From Nectonema munidae (lineage: Eukaryota; Nematomorpha; Nectonematoida; Nectonematidae), in contig JAUIRK010000993.1 of NCBI GenBank assembly GCA_030549495.1, forward strand, positions 248,001 through 312,000: a stretch of 64,000 bases of DNA, written 5' to 3'. This document shows positions 13,901-24,747 of this stretch, piece by piece (position 1 is the first letter of the stretch; the number at the start of each line of letters is the position of its first letter). Below the pieces are notes generated by a model that was not told where the DNA came from, did no database searches, and saw only the letters and a program-made list of their open reading frames with translations. Both the position numbers and the translations under genes were made by a program.

Positions 13901-16900
13901 GTATATACGATTTTTACTTCTATTTTTATCTTTTTCCATGACTGCAAAGTCGGAAGCAAGGAGTCAACTGAATATCAGTGACTTCTGGACTCCTTTCACT
14001 TAATCAGTGCTTTGAAAATGTTTGTAATATACAATGTATATACAATGGCAGTTATAAGCAAAGTTATTTCGTGATATATCTATATTAGAGATGTATCGGA
14101 TATCCGCAAAAATTTTACATCTTCTTAACATCCTTATCCGCGGATCATTTAAGTTTCAACATCCGCATACTCAATTTTCAAACTTTTTTTCTATTTGCCG
14201 CAACGATTTTTTCGCACTTTTTCAATTTTTACTTTATCCAAAAATTGTAAGATAAGTACGTCTTTATGATAACACATATACATTGACATCTCTCTAAATT
14301 TTTAGGAAGTATAAATCTCACATACATTATATTATAATTATATTATGGGGGAGGGGGGGCAATTGCCCGGGGCGCCACACCTAAGGGACGCCATTTCATT
14401 GCAACTGACGTCAACGCAGCAGAGCAAATTGACGACATTCAAATGTTTTTGAAACCTCAGAAAGAAAAACCGGCAAACGCTATGAAGTTACTTAGTTTCC
14501 TGTCCTCGCACTCAGGACTCTGTCCGTATTTACATGTGGCTCTGAGGATCATGCTGACAATTGGAACTTCTATTGCATCCTGTGAAAGTTCATTCAGCAA
14601 GCTAAAACTTATTAAGTCCTACTTAAGGAGCACTATGGGGCAAGATCGCCTCCAAAGTCTGGCAGACGACTTTTTTTCATTGAAGCTCTCATATGTGTTT
14701 AATCTACGTAATGCATTTATACTTCTTTCACACTCGTATAAAGTTACTCGAATTGTGCAAGATATCTGTATAAATATTTGGAAACATTATTTCTGGGGAT
14801 TCTTTTATTACTTGTGCTGGAGATTCAGGTGGTAGATTTGTGGCCATTTGCATAAAATGATTTTTCCAACGTTGGAATTCAATTGATTTTTTTTTGTATT
14901 TTGTAGCTTTGTCTAGATTAACATCTTTTACTGTTAAAAAGCTTGGGACAAGACCCAATAAAGATGTTGAAATTATTGATGATGAAGAAAATTTCTCAGT
15001 GCGACACATAATAATGTGATCAAGAAAAGGTGCAGCAATGTTTCTTAATACTCATGTTGCTTGCTTCAGTAACCTTCGAAACTGTTGCCTTGCAACAATT
15101 CAGTCATTTCAGCGGAAATGCCGATCTTTTCAACCATTCTAAAACTTTCATTAAACACTCGGTTAAAATTTATTTTAATGTCATTCCGTTTTTTTATATA
15201 GTGAAATTATTTCAGAAATCATTTCATAAGCCTCCACTATATCAAGAGCTTTTCGTTGAAGTTTCACAGTAATTCCAGATAAATGAGATAGGTATTGATA
15301 AACTGTCATGAAGACAGCAATAATGCACTACTGCGATTACTGTTATCCCAGTCAGCAAAGCTAGTACCATACTTATCAAAATGACGCTTGTAACCTATCA
15401 TTTCTAAAGTCTCAACAATATATACAAAATTAATGTATAAATGATAACATGCATCGTGCCTTTCTGCCCAACGAGTTTTGCAAAAGTCTAACAATGGCTT
15501 TCTTTCCTTTTCATACTTTGTATTATTATTTATAACCAATTCAAGAGCGCAACTTCTTTTTGGACTATTTAAAAAGTACAAACAACAGTTTTTAAGGCAA
15601 TCAATTATGTTACGCATAAAAGGTATTGAACAGCAATGAGTGATTACTAAATTTAAACAGTGGTTATTACAATATGTAGCTAATGGAGCTTCTCTCTTTA
15701 TATCAACATGTGCAGATGACATATTTTTAGCACCATTAAAACATTGACCACACATATTGTCAGCAGGAATATTATTTTTTGCAAAAACACAAAAAATTTC
15801 AGCTACCATTTTTCCTGTTATTCTTTCCCATTCTCAAAATGTCAAAAATTCTTCTCTTATGTTCTTTTCTTTATCAACAAATCGAGCACAAATTGATAAT
15901 ATTTCTATATTATGCGATGAAACTTCATCAGCTAATATTGAATAAAAAGAAGAAGAATTAATTTCATTAACCATTCAAAATAATATCTTTTCCTATTTCT
16001 ATGAGCTCATTTTGAGTACGAGCCAAAAGGCATGTTGCAGTTTTCATTTCAGACGTGGCAAGATGATTTTTAAGTGCTATGTCGTAAACAGCTATTACTA
16101 AAAAAAGCGCTAAAAAATTTCCTGGATTTTTAGAAGAATTAATATCTTCTGCATCACCCTTGAGTGCAATACACTGCTTTCCACAAAATAAAAAGTTAAA
16201 CTTTAAAATTAAATTTTTAAATCAATTTTCTTAATTTTGAATTAAAAAATTTTTTTTAAATAAGAATTTTAAAATTAAAAAGGTAAAAATTTGTGATAAG
16301 TAAAAAATTGATACACAAAATAAAAAAATAGGTTCGAAATGAAAACAAAAAAAAGGAGGGGGCATAAAAATTTGGGATATAGTAAAAATTCAGAAAAAAA
16401 CTTTGTGGTATATAGAAAAAGGAAAATGTTTCAAAATTGACGATGGGGATGTTGAAACGGATGAGGATGTTAAGAAGATATAAATTTTTTGCGGATTATT
16501 CGCTTTTGCGGATGAGAATATCCGATACATCTCTTGTATGATTATGTTCAATAGATCATGCGTCTGATGAAACTTTGAGAGAGAAAAGATCTTCCCTAAA
16601 ATATATTTCCCAAAATGTACGTTGTTTTAAATATTCATTACAATTTTTGCCTTTTTGGCTATTTTTAAAATTTTAAGGCTTTTGTTTATATCTTTCAAAA
16701 CAGTGAAAATTAAAAAATCGGGTATAATTTTTAGAAAATGATTTCCTTTACCAGAATAATTAGACGAGATCTAATGTAAACCAGAGGATTTGTATTAAAA
16801 TGGATTTATAAACGCTGAAGATGTTTATTTTTGTAAAGCCGAAAATTGTCTAAGCTGTTATACATTGTAAAAAAAATATTCTTCATAAATTCACTTTCTC

Positions 16901-18448
16901 CACAAGTTCCTTTTCTAAACGTCGCGAAACACACATAAAAAAGGAAAATGTGATTGGCACTTAGAACTCACTTTTTTAGATTAATTAAATGATACTTTTT
17001 TCTATTACAACATTATGTGAAAACAAAATTCTTAATTTGAATAAATTTAAAGATTGTAAAAAAAATTACATTGTTATAAGGCAAAATCTTTTGGTACTTA
17101 TTGGTGATCTCCTCACGACATCCAAATTTTTATTATGAAAAAGTCAAATAAAAAGTTTAAATTAGTTTGATAGTTTTTTTAATTGGTTATTTAGTTGATT
17201 AAATAGTTAAATTAAGCATTTTAGGACGAAAGGGAGATAACCAATAAATAAACCACTAGTTCAGTCACCAATTGTTTTCTCTTATTCTGAAAAGTTGAGT
17301 AATTGCATATGGATGCCATTGCAATTTATATTTAGTAAATTGTTCATACAAGTTTTCTTTTTAAACAGTAGACTAATATTTCAACCCGTAGATAATGTAA
17401 AGCTGCCTAAATCTTTTGGGTGAAACATTGAAATTTGCATACTTTAAGACTATTTCACGCGAAGCTCAATACAAAAGCTTCGACGACAGAGATAACTCTT
17501 AAGGGTAGCGGTAGAACTTTTTTGATGAAGGCAAGCAGTAAAAGAAACATAAATGCTACTGTACTCAGTGTGTAAAATATCATCCAAACAAACTGAAAAC
17601 TTTTGTTTAATGGTCCAGTTCTGGTCGGTATGCTATTATGGTCGGATTGACTTGGCTCGAATTTTTCAAATATATCATCGATAATGTCGGAATATAATTT
17701 TCATAAAATTATAAGTCTATCCAAGGTTTTGTTGAAACAAATCCAAATAATATTAATTTTTTAAATTATTTTTTATTTCCTGTTGCATGAATGTAATTCT
17801 TTCTTTTCTCAATTTGTATTTTCCTCTCTGTAGGTATATGTTTTTTTCTTAATAATATTTGTGAATTCTGGCATTTAGCTGATTTTTCAATAAAGCCATT
17901 TTAAATAATAGTACATTCTGCCGTTATAAAAACTATATGAATAAAAGATTTTAAAACAATTAATTTTACCCAATAAACATTTGTATTGTTATTACAAGCA
18001 AAATAGAAATGTTTTATTCTTATAGAAAAACCTCAAAGTCCTAAACCTCCATAAAACTTAGTCTAAACTCATCGTTTCCAACTCATCTTTTTTTTTGAGA
18101 AAAATATATGATTAATTCATCAGCAACAAAAACAATTAACTAACTTTTATTGTCCAGACAGTATCAGGATTTGCCGTTTATTAATATTTAGAATTAAAAA
18201 TGGGGTGTTTTATTTACTTTTTAGGTATTCAAGCTCGAAAATCGAATCTCTTCGTCTTTGTTTGTTCAGGAATAGTGGCGCTAGTTGTCATCTTGTTCAT
18301 TACCGGCATATACTTTTACAAAGTCGTTAACAACCGTAAAAAGAGAAGTAAAAGACACAATACGGAAACCGATTCCAGAAAAATTAATAAATCTCAATAT
18401 TCTGTCCCTGTGTTTGTGATCGACAAAGACTCTGACTGCCAACTGTAA
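1731..18448 (+). CDS. neto: Neto-like receptor auxiliary protein (CUB-CUB-LDLa-TM), spliced, six exons seen, 5' end missing
   Basis: Joining 1731-1947, 3928-4075, 8579-8934, 9583-9650, 9724-9849 and 18225-18448 gives one open frame of about 379 residues, with every intron phase matching (1 in; 2, 0, 2, 1, 1; then stop). Domains in order: CUB1 (GVFNSPRYPGF motif), CUB2 (GKIQTPNFPYKY), an LDL-receptor class A module (six Cys, CNGVINCGAKDNSDELKC), one hydrophobic helix and a short Lys/Arg-rich tail. This order is characteristic of Neto/neuropilin-and-tolloid-like proteins. These are single-pass auxiliary subunits that bind and help cluster ionotropic glutamate receptors, in arthropods at the neuromuscular junction. 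The signal peptide and start codon are absent and should lie upstream. The total coding length suits a short-tailed Neto isoform. Other CUB-LDLa membrane proteins are possible but less likely. Confidence 0.78.
1948..3927 (+). other. neto intron between CUB1 half-exons
   Basis: Very AT-rich, with no convincing gene. It contains one or two copies of a GGACGAATTCAAAGTGAAAA-like unit near 2490-2535 (related to the 21 bp minisatellite at 45.7 kb) and a run of 16 G at 3238-3253. Two overlapping minus-strand open stretches at 3908-3541 give unrecognised peptides (for example VKGSFWRYFNEITF) and may be an old transposon scrap. Confidence 0.5.
3928..4075 (+). CDS. neto: neto exon b: second half of CUB1
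   Basis: Acceptor attttag ends at 3927 and donor gtaagt begins at 4076. The first base completes a Gly codon from exon a. The exon encodes CKESYLDFYS, then KTVLSRRACG, then AKVVFHTGSF, the second half of a CUB fold with its closing pair of cysteines. It leaves in phase 0 straight into LNTKGFQSLYYF of the next exon, which matches the usual CUB ending (F-S-D-x-x-x-GF-x-x-Y). Confidence 0.8.
5135..7000 (-). mobile_element. Unclassified DNA-transposon debris with a 160-180 bp direct repeat
   Basis: Bases 5135-5312 and 6533-6685 are diverged copies of the same sequence in the same orientation. Read on the minus strand, the first copy encodes KQTAAQAWTLSRYLLL, then MVGDLI. Upstream of the second copy the minus strand reads VDGLPSDVPHDLFEG, then AMCYLIEDIL (about 6890-6810). 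The pair HDLxEG and KQxAAQxW resembles a transposase-like protein family seen in many invertebrate and fish genomes, which I recognise only by these motifs. Both copies are broken by frameshifts. The copies may be two insertions or a duplication. Confidence 0.4.
6338..6420 (+). mobile_element. hAT-type terminus (single end)
   Basis: CAGGGATTCCCAATCTGGGG followed by GTACATGTACGACCAGTGGTACAT matches the typical start of ZBED/Buster-like hAT elements (CAGGGGTTCCCAAACTGGGGTAC type). I found no matching inverted end or target duplication nearby, so it is treated as an isolated remnant. Confidence 0.4.
8579..8934 (+). CDS. neto: neto exon c: end of CUB1 and most of CUB2
   Basis: Acceptor ttatttag ends at 8578 and donor gtagtt begins at 8935. 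The exon enters in phase 0 and leaves in phase 2. It opens with LNTKGFQSLYYFEPF (last strand of CUB1), followed by a linker. CUB2 then starts at SCYRNFSDQIFGKIQTPNFP and continues through SLVCEWFIHV and CSAASFLIW to TNIMRIR. The Cys spacing and the G-x-IxTPNFP motif are diagnostic for CUB. Confidence 0.8.
8935..9582 (+). other. neto intron, 648 bases
   Basis: AT-rich with no recognised element. The acceptor is tctataatttag, ending at 9582. Confidence 0.6.
9583..9650 (+). CDS. neto: neto exon d: end of CUB2
   Basis: A 68-base exon between acceptor ag (9581-9582) and donor gtaaat (9651). It enters in phase 2 and leaves in phase 1. It encodes FLSSHIAIGASGFQAIWTEI, the terminal CUB strand (S-G-F-x-A-x-W). 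The next intron is only 73 bases. Reading straight through 9650 also stays open for a while, but it would lose the LDLa frame, so the short intron is preferred. Confidence 0.75.
9724..9849 (+). CDS. neto: neto exon e: LDL-receptor class A module
   Basis: Acceptor ccaattag ends at 9723. The exon encodes NGKCPIHMFFCEINKHC, then SLICNGVINCGAKDNSDE, a standard LDLa repeat with the acidic calcium site (D-x-S-D-E). The donor is gtacaa at 9850, weaker than the others. The split codon T|GT recreates the sixth LDLa cysteine with the next exon at 18225. This is strong evidence that the 8.4 kb intron joins these two exons directly. Confidence 0.78.
11425..11448. repeat. Perfect hairpin, 10 bp arms and 4-base loop
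   Basis: GTCCGCAATT, then acaa, then AATTGCGGAC. It is followed by AT-rich sequence. It could be a core of a small foldback element or chance. No function can be read from it. Confidence 0.6.
12159..12324. mobile_element. Tigger/pogo-type MITE, 166 bp, TA target site
   Basis: The left end GAGTATAACTTCGATTTACG and the reverse complement of the right end, GAGTTGAATCTCGGTTTGCG, are inverted repeats. TA flanks both sides (12157-12158 and 12325-12326). The middle repeats the 'open-frame-like' AACAAAT/GTTTACGGAC motifs common in such MITEs. No coding capacity. The arms differ at several positions, so it is not very recent. Confidence 0.6.
13115..13760. repeat. Possible foldback or non-autonomous element with diverged inverted ends
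   Basis: GTTGAACAATTGTTTCGTCG near 13121-13142 and, on the other strand, GTCGAACAGCTTTTCGTCG near 13715-13740 are imperfect inverted repeats enclosing about 600 bases of AT-rich, non-coding DNA. A (TTCGACxA)-like motif repeats at the right end. No target duplication was identified. Confidence 0.3.
14345..14740 (+). pseudogene. ZMYM1-like hAT transposase C-terminal dimerisation fragment
   Basis: The frame from 14443 reads LRIMLTIGTSIASCESSFSK, then LKLIKSYLRSTMGQDRL, the conserved hAT dimerisation region of the ZMYM1/'zinc finger MYM-type' class (usual form SxSxERSFSKLKLIKxYLRSTMxQxRL). Upstream, ggcgccacacctaagggacg (about 14371-14390) after a G-rich run resembles that family's terminal sequence. 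Only the C-terminal end is present. The rest of the transposase is missing. Confidence 0.7.
14728..16200 (-). pseudogene. THAP12-like (52 kDa repressor-type) hAT transposase, decayed
   Basis: Read on the minus strand from about 16200: GKQCIALKGDAEDINSS and NPGNFLALFLVIAVYD, then QNELIEIGKDIILNG, SFYSILADEVSSHN, and the main open piece 15809-15306. That piece contains NMCGQCFNGAKNM, HCLNLV, SPKRSCALEL and CKTRWAERHDACY. Further down are FQRWKNHFM and FPNIYTDIL. These are the successive blocks of THAP12/P52rIPK-related hAT transposases. Several frameshifts and stops separate the pieces, and the C-terminal dimerisation end is replaced by the plus-strand fragment. Confidence 0.72.
16535..18224 (+). 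other. neto intron, last part
   Basis: AT-rich, with no recognised element. A slightly less AT-rich patch at about 17455-17680 gives no convincing coding frame. It ends in acceptor tatttactttttag (18224). Confidence 0.5.
18225..18448 (+). CDS. neto: neto last exon: transmembrane helix and cytoplasmic tail
   Basis: The exon enters in phase 1. GT completes the Cys codon of the LDLa module, followed by IQARKSN. A 24-residue hydrophobic helix (LFVFVCSGIVALVVILFITG and onward) comes next. It is followed by a positively charged stop-transfer segment NNRKKRSKRH, and a tail ending VFVIDKDSDCQL before TAA at 18446-18448. The roughly 40-residue tail is short compared with vertebrate NETO1/2 and resembles the shorter arthropod isoforms. 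Another isoform could use a different last exon, but none is visible. Confidence 0.8.
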
Positions 18449-21040
18449 CCAAAAACTGAAGCAAATTTTCCCTCTTTTGCCTAACGTGTGGCTTTACACT
18501 TGAAAATCTAACCAACCAAATTGAAGCTGAAATTCTAGTCAAACCAAGAGATCAAAAGTTAACATCATTCAAATATTTATATTATAAAATAGGATTGTTA
18601 TTTATAAATTAAATTTTTGAGCATATATTTTATTTCTTTTAATTTTTCGCTGTTTTTAATTTATTTCAATAATTTTAGCGCTGGGTTAAACTGAAAGTAG
18701 AAAACATGTATAAGAAGATATAAAATTCAGATATAGAAATATAGATGGTAATACAATTCTTAACTTCGAGGTGAACCATTTTAGTTAAAAGTATGAGGGA
18801 AAAAACGAAAATGTGTACAATGGAAAAGTATATTAGATGCTATTTATTTTACTAGATTATTTTGTTAGAAGTATTTATTTATATTCAAATTTGTTGAATA
18901 TTACGCATAAGCGAACATATAAATCGAGAGATATACTCTTTCCAAATATGAGACATGGAATAGAAATTAAATAAAATATTGAATGAATTACATTTGAGAT
19001 TTACAAAAATTCATAAGAGATAAATAATAAATCGATTAAACTTTTAATGTAATACCTAAAGAAAATGAATAGATTTGATTAGATAAATATTTATACAGTG
19101 AATATCTTTAAAAAGATAGCATGTATGCATAGTACCTTACTGAATAAATTAAATTGGTGAAATCTATGTGAAATTAATTGTTGAAAGAATGGATAGATAG
19201 GAGAATTATTCAGTTGGTAATATCAATATTTCGTATGCTAGCTTTACTTTTGAAAAAATGGAGGTTGGATTACCTTTAAGCACTATTTTATATCTGAATA
19301 AATATTAGAATTGTATAGCATTTTGTGAGTTATTCAGAGAAATAAGCACTAAATCTAGAGATTTTACTTACAGTAATATATTTGATTTGTAATGGCCATA
19401 AATTTCTTTTGAAAGAAATGAAAAAATTCAATGTACTCACTTGTTCCGTTAAGATTTGTTAAAGTTAGGACTAATATTGTTCAGCTGACATTATTTTCAA
19501 AGATACAGAAATCTCAATTTTGTTGATTAAAAAAATAAAATGAGAGGAAAAATTATAGCACCATGACACACAATATTTTACATAATATAAAAAACCTAAA
19601 CGGCTAAGATAATCATAAAACTTTTTAGAAGTAAAAATTTTGAGCTAAAATCTAAGCGAATAAAGATTTTCTAAGCAATGTTTAATCTTTCAAGAAAGGC
19701 AGCGTCTTTTTACCCAAACTAACACAAACCGAGTTGGAAATTATTTGTATTTGTGTAAATCTAAAATAATTTTTGTAAAATAACATTTTAAGAGTATTAT
19801 TCATCAATAGAAGATTAATTTTTATGCTCCTGTTTAGTGTGAGGATTCACTTAAATCAAATGATAGCTGCTCAAATTTTAATTTTTTTTTTGTATTATTT
19901 TTATTTGATCAATGACAGGGGGCTATTTTAGCCCTCTCCTTTTTTCTTAAAATATTGAATATTTTTACAAATTTTTTACCTAAACCTACTAAATGATTAA
20001 TTGCGAATCTGATGACGTCATTTATTTTTCATGAAAATCAATAAAACCTGTCAAAGAAAATCAATTAAATCTGTCAATCAATGCCAAATATAGAAACTTC
20101 ATATTATAAATTCCTCGTTTTTTTTGCTTAATATTGTCTTAATTTATTTAATAAACCAACTTTTGTTGATTAATTCGCTAAAAATATTTTATTTGTCAGT
20201 AAATTAGCTTACACATGTGACTTTGCGCCAAACAATTTCTCTCATTATTTTAAAATAAACTTATCCATACACAGTAAATCCAACATACTCAATTTGATTA
20301 TCAAAAACTTTCTTCAGAGATTTATTTAGCTCAGAATTTAAGCGATTTCACAACTTTCCTATTTAAGATAATCTCTTCGTTGATCTTGTTTTTTCAACAA
20401 TATTGTGTTGTAGTATCAGGTGATATGAACATATATCACTCTGAATGTTTTCTAACCAATCTTTTTCAAAATTTATATTCTTGATGAAATCATTCATAAT
20501 TTTTTTTTTTCCATTAGAAAAAGTTTTCCACCTTTACCATCTGGAATACTCTCTCATTCACACCGAAGGAAAAAATATATCAACTTTGATTCACAATTAT
20601 AAATTTTTTTTGAGAATAGCATCTTCACCTATTGGTATCTGTCATAGTTATGGTAACTCAAAATGTTTGAAAATTTTCAGATCACCTTTTTAGTCAAATG
20701 ATGATTAAAATGTTAACTAATAAGATAACGGTTTAAAGATTTTTACTTCACAATGGAGGAGTTCTTCACTGTGAAGATATTTTTTGATAATCTAACACTA
20801 GATTTTTTCATCAGTTCATTGAAAAACGGTATATCTTCCGGGTACACAAGTTAGATATTTCTTAAAACTTTATAGACCCTCAAAGGACTACTATATTACA
20901 ATAAAAAAGTACTTTAAACTAGTTACTATTTCATTTTCTTATCATCAGGCGTTTTTATTTCAATGTGCCTTCAGTTCCCTTACTTCTCTTATAACCAGAT
21001 ATGTAAGAAAAAACTTGACAAAAGATTTTTTGGAAAAAAA
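18449..21040. other. neto 3' flank and AT-rich intergenic DNA
   Basis: It starts with the neto 3' UTR. No poly(A) signal can be chosen with confidence; AATAAA-like sites occur near 18967-18973 and later. The rest is AT-rich with no recognised gene, element end or repeat. Confidence 0.4.
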
Positions 21041-22380
21041 TGAATTTTACTAATTCGATTGACACTTTTATTACATTTTTACATTTTAATGTCTAAAAGG
21101 AGTACAGAAATTAAAACATGTCGATATTGTTTAAAAAAAATGATTATAAATTAGAAAGATATTCTTAGTGAGAATTTTATCCCCAATCCAAATTTTAATT
21201 GTGATTTTCAATCAAAATAAGTTTTTTGAGAAAATTATTTTTTTTCAGAATTTGATTTTTTCCAACAAGTCAAACTTGATTGATAATTCCACACATTCGT
21301 CCAAACTAATAGTGAAAACTAAGCCCTGAAATGAAATCAGCATAGTCATAGGAAATTTTTTAAATATAAATTATATATAAATTTAGCAAGTTTTTGAGAT
21401 AATTTTCCGGCATACATCACTAATTCTATTTGCACGTTGACACATTTTTTTCTCTGTAATGGTAAAAACTTAGCAATACTGCTATTAGGGCAATTTTTAA
21501 AAAAAAATTTCAAGCGAAACTAAAACATTTGATTGACATTTTCACATCCTAATTACGAAAACTGATTTTAAAATGAAATAAACATGGTGATCTAGTATAA
21601 AAAAATATATTTTTTTAGCGGTCAACCACAAATATGATAGACATTTTCACGTTCTAATTTCAAAAAATGAGTCAATAAATAAAATTTATATGCTTGACAT
21701 ATTTTATTTAAAATGTAGATAAATGTTTTAGAGACACTTTCTTAGACTTAAACCGCAAATTTAATTGACACTTTTAGACATTTCCATATCCTAATTGCTG
21801 AAACTGAGTTGAGAAATGAAATCAACATGATCCATTTTGTATAAAAATATACTTTATTTAAAATTTAAATAATATCCTTGGAAAAAAATTTTTCAGACAT
21901 AAACCGCAAAATCGATTTCCATTTCCAAATTTTCAATCCTAATTGCGAAAATTGATTATCGAATTTGAGTCAGCATGATTGATTTAGTATAAAAATATAT
22001 ATTTTATTTAAAATTTGAATAATATTGTCGGAAAAAAATTTCACACGTACACTGCAAAATTGATTGATACTTTTAGACATCTTGAAACCTTAATTGCGAA
22101 AATTAACTACAAAAACGAAATTAGCATGATTATTTAGTATAAAAATATATATTTTATTTAAAATTTAAATAATATTCTAGGATAAAATTTTCAGACGTAC
22201 ACCGCAAATTTGAGTCACAGTTTTAGAAATTTTACACCCAAATTATGAAAACTAAGTGGAGAAATGAAATCACCATTGTTAATTTGTTATTAAAAAGATG
22301 AATTTTATTTAAAATGAATAAATGTTTTCCTAATCAATTTTATCATCATCAAAATGTGATTGACATTTTCTTCAAAATTA
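21040..22380. repeat. Tandem array of roughly 150 bp units
   Basis: Successive copies share an accgcaaa-like start, TTGACACTTTTAGACA, TCCTAATTGCGAAAA, GAAATCAACATGATT and TAGTATAAAAATATATATTT blocks. Start blocks at 21753, 21905, 22053 and 22201 are spaced 152, 148 and 148 bases apart. The array is clearest from 21750 to 22350. More diverged copies run left to about 21500, and possibly to 21040. The unit is close to nucleosome-repeat size. There is no coding potential. Copies differ by many point changes, so the array is old. Confidence 0.7.
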
Positions 22381-24739
22381 GAAGGATTATTGCAAAAATA
22401 TGCAAGCATAAGTGTTATATTGTCCAATATAAAGAAGGCATATAATTTATCCAAGTTTGTACAATATGGAGGGGGTGGGCTAAAATGCCCACGCCCACTC
22501 ACTGATAGGTTAAAAAAAGAAGAAAAAAAAATTGATTTGTTAATACATTTAAAAATCCTTAAATTTTCAATATTTTAATATATAAATTTAATAAATGACT
22601 TAAATTGATAAATGTTTTAAGATTATGGTTTAAAATACATCATAAAATTTTTATAATATTTCTATAAAAAATTAAATTCAATAGATGATTGTTTATAATC
22701 TACTAATTTACATCGAAACTTTCATAAGTAAAGTCATCAATGTGCTGTTTTACATTGATGTTATTTTTTCTAAAATTAAATAAGTTTTTATTGGTTAAAT
22801 GTCGTAAAAACATCTTCCGTCACCGTTTAAAGTCTGACGATGGGGCTGGACCTTTGTAGATTTCAAAGGATTCTTATTTCAAGGTAGTTCGTGAAATAAA
22901 TATTTTTTTGATGTTAATTGAAGAGTATACATGCAAAACCAGCGATAATTGTTGGACCCATTTAGATTGGGGGACCATAATCTAAAAAAGTAAAATTTAT
23001 TTACGTTAGAATTTCGTGCAGTATGCTAGTCTATTAATAACCTTTGTTTATTTTCTTTAACCAAAAAATAAATTAATTCATTTAAATATTATATACTAAA
23101 TGTTTGATAGACTTTGACATCTCTACTTACCTACCTACCATAGACAATATGGAATATATATTTTAAAGCACTTACAGATATACTGCTCATTGTATACACT
23201 TTTTTTAAAAGAACAATTTTCTAACTTTTTTTGCAAAATTTTTCAAAATAGATCCATGATCAGTGAGTGGTTTCAACAATTTTATTTATTATAGTTTATT
23301 CATCGAATTAAGAAGTCTTAAAATAGTTATTTGTTATTGATTTTGCGGAGGTCCTTCAAGTGTGCATGTCTCAGTATAATGAGTCAAATGCGCTTAAAAT
23401 CGTCCTTCTATTCGAGAATGCTTTCATTAAACAAATTAAGTAAAATTTCTTTATTAACAAAAAATAGAGCAACACTTAATTTACATAAATTATTAAAATT
23501 TCAATAGCCTATTAGAGGAAAATATATTTGTAGCATGAGATAAATGGAATCTATTCAATAAAAGACAATCTGAATAATGCATATTTCTTTACAATTGAAG
23601 AAACGTACATTTTCAACACTATAATAAAGATTTATATATCAAAAGCTGAATACAAATATGGTATGTGTTTTTATACCAATTGCAGTAATTTGAGATAACT
23701 AAGTCACTTGTGTACCTATCACTTTATCGATTAGAACTTCATAATTGCTCTCTCATAAACATGCATAAAACAACTCTTCTCACTACCATATTTTGTCATT
23801 AACTACGAACTCATGTTATATAATAATAACTCATGGCAACCCTCACTGCTATGTTCCACACACACACACACTTGTTGAATATCTCTAATAATGAAGTTCC
23901 ACAAAAATTCTACCTTTTTCGACCATAATAAAATAAATTTCCTCCTACTTTCCATAAAAAATACTTTTTTCGTATTAAAGTTACCAACACTATACCTGTG
24001 TTTTTTCCTACTTGCTCTTAAATACTATATATCACTTAACCTTCATTTATACATTTTTGATCACACAACTGCACAACTTTATTAATCCCTCCTACAATTC
24101 TGCATGCAATTTTCTATGTAATTTGTTCTAATTACTCCTTTACATTAATTTACTAAATATCGCAAAATTTAATTTAATGATTGTGATTTTAATACAATAT
24201 ATTATAGTTTTAAAGTTGTTTGACGCTACATACAAACATATTCTACGTGTGCTGGTGTAACTAAGTATAACCCGGCGATACATGAGTTTTTATACATTTA
24301 ATTTACAACTATTATATTAATGTATACCTTATTTTGTCTTCCACTATATTAATATTACTACACTGTGACCAGAAAAATCAGAAGATAATTATTAAAAAGC
24401 AGAAGATTCATATACAAAACTATTTGAAAAAGCAGACGAAGATAAAATTCTTTATCTATGGTCACGAAAGGGATAAAACTGAATATGGTTCTATATTGAT
24501 ATTTATCATTTTTATCTTATAAACATAACACACTTATTGTATCTGGTTTATCTATTATATGTATACTAAATCGTATCATTAATATAAACTATATTTTTTT
24601 TTTAGTTTTCTTTTATTCTAATATCGATAATGAAATAATGGCGGACCTTTAGTAAAAAGTATAATCTTTTCAATACTATAAACAATGATTACTTGTAGAT
24701 ATTTATTTAAAAAATGCAAAGTTAAAAAGAAATAAAAAT
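22381..24739. other. AT-rich intergenic DNA with one G/C hairpin
   Basis: No gene recognised. At 22466-22497, GTGGGC-taaaat-GCCCAC forms a hairpin within a GC-rich patch that is probably a transposon end. A short CA run lies near 23860. The rest is low-complexity A/T. Confidence 0.4.
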
Positions 24740-24747
24740 ATATATAC

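Larger units (their letters stand above)
9850..14086 (+). other. neto intron, first part: AT-rich, with MITE, hairpin and pyrimidine tract
   Basis: This is the left part of the 8.4 kb intron 9850-18224. It holds a 12-G run at 10079-10090, a perfect hairpin at 11425-11448, a strongly pyrimidine-rich stretch at about 11640-11815 and a Tigger-type MITE at 12159-12324. A pair of diverged inverted repeats at about 13120 and 13745 is also present. No host exon was recognised. Confidence 0.5.
14087..16534. mobile_element. hAT element with inverted ends, itself invaded by a second hAT family
   Basis: The left end AGAGATGTATCGGATATCCG and the reverse complement of the right end, AGAGATGTATCGGATATTC, match. 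Further subterminal similarity (ATCTTCTTAACATCC and CCGTTTCAACATCC blocks) also pairs the two sides. A clear 8 bp target duplication is not visible. The interior holds a minus-strand THAP12-like hAT transposase (about 16200-14728) and a plus-strand ZMYM1-like hAT fragment (about 14345-14730) lying where the minus-strand gene's C-terminal end should be. The simplest reading is insertion and truncation by the second element. The whole unit lies in the last neto intron. Confidence 0.65.

Noticed and set aside
14728-14835. Plus-strand extension of the ZMYM1-like frame past 14740
   Set aside because: After about 14710 the plus frame is the antisense of the minus-strand THAP12-like transposase (FPNIYTDIL region).
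16561-16590. CTGATGA followed by GAGA-rich sequence, as in a hammerhead ribozyme core
   Set aside because: No GAAA plus cleavage-site stem could be arranged around it.
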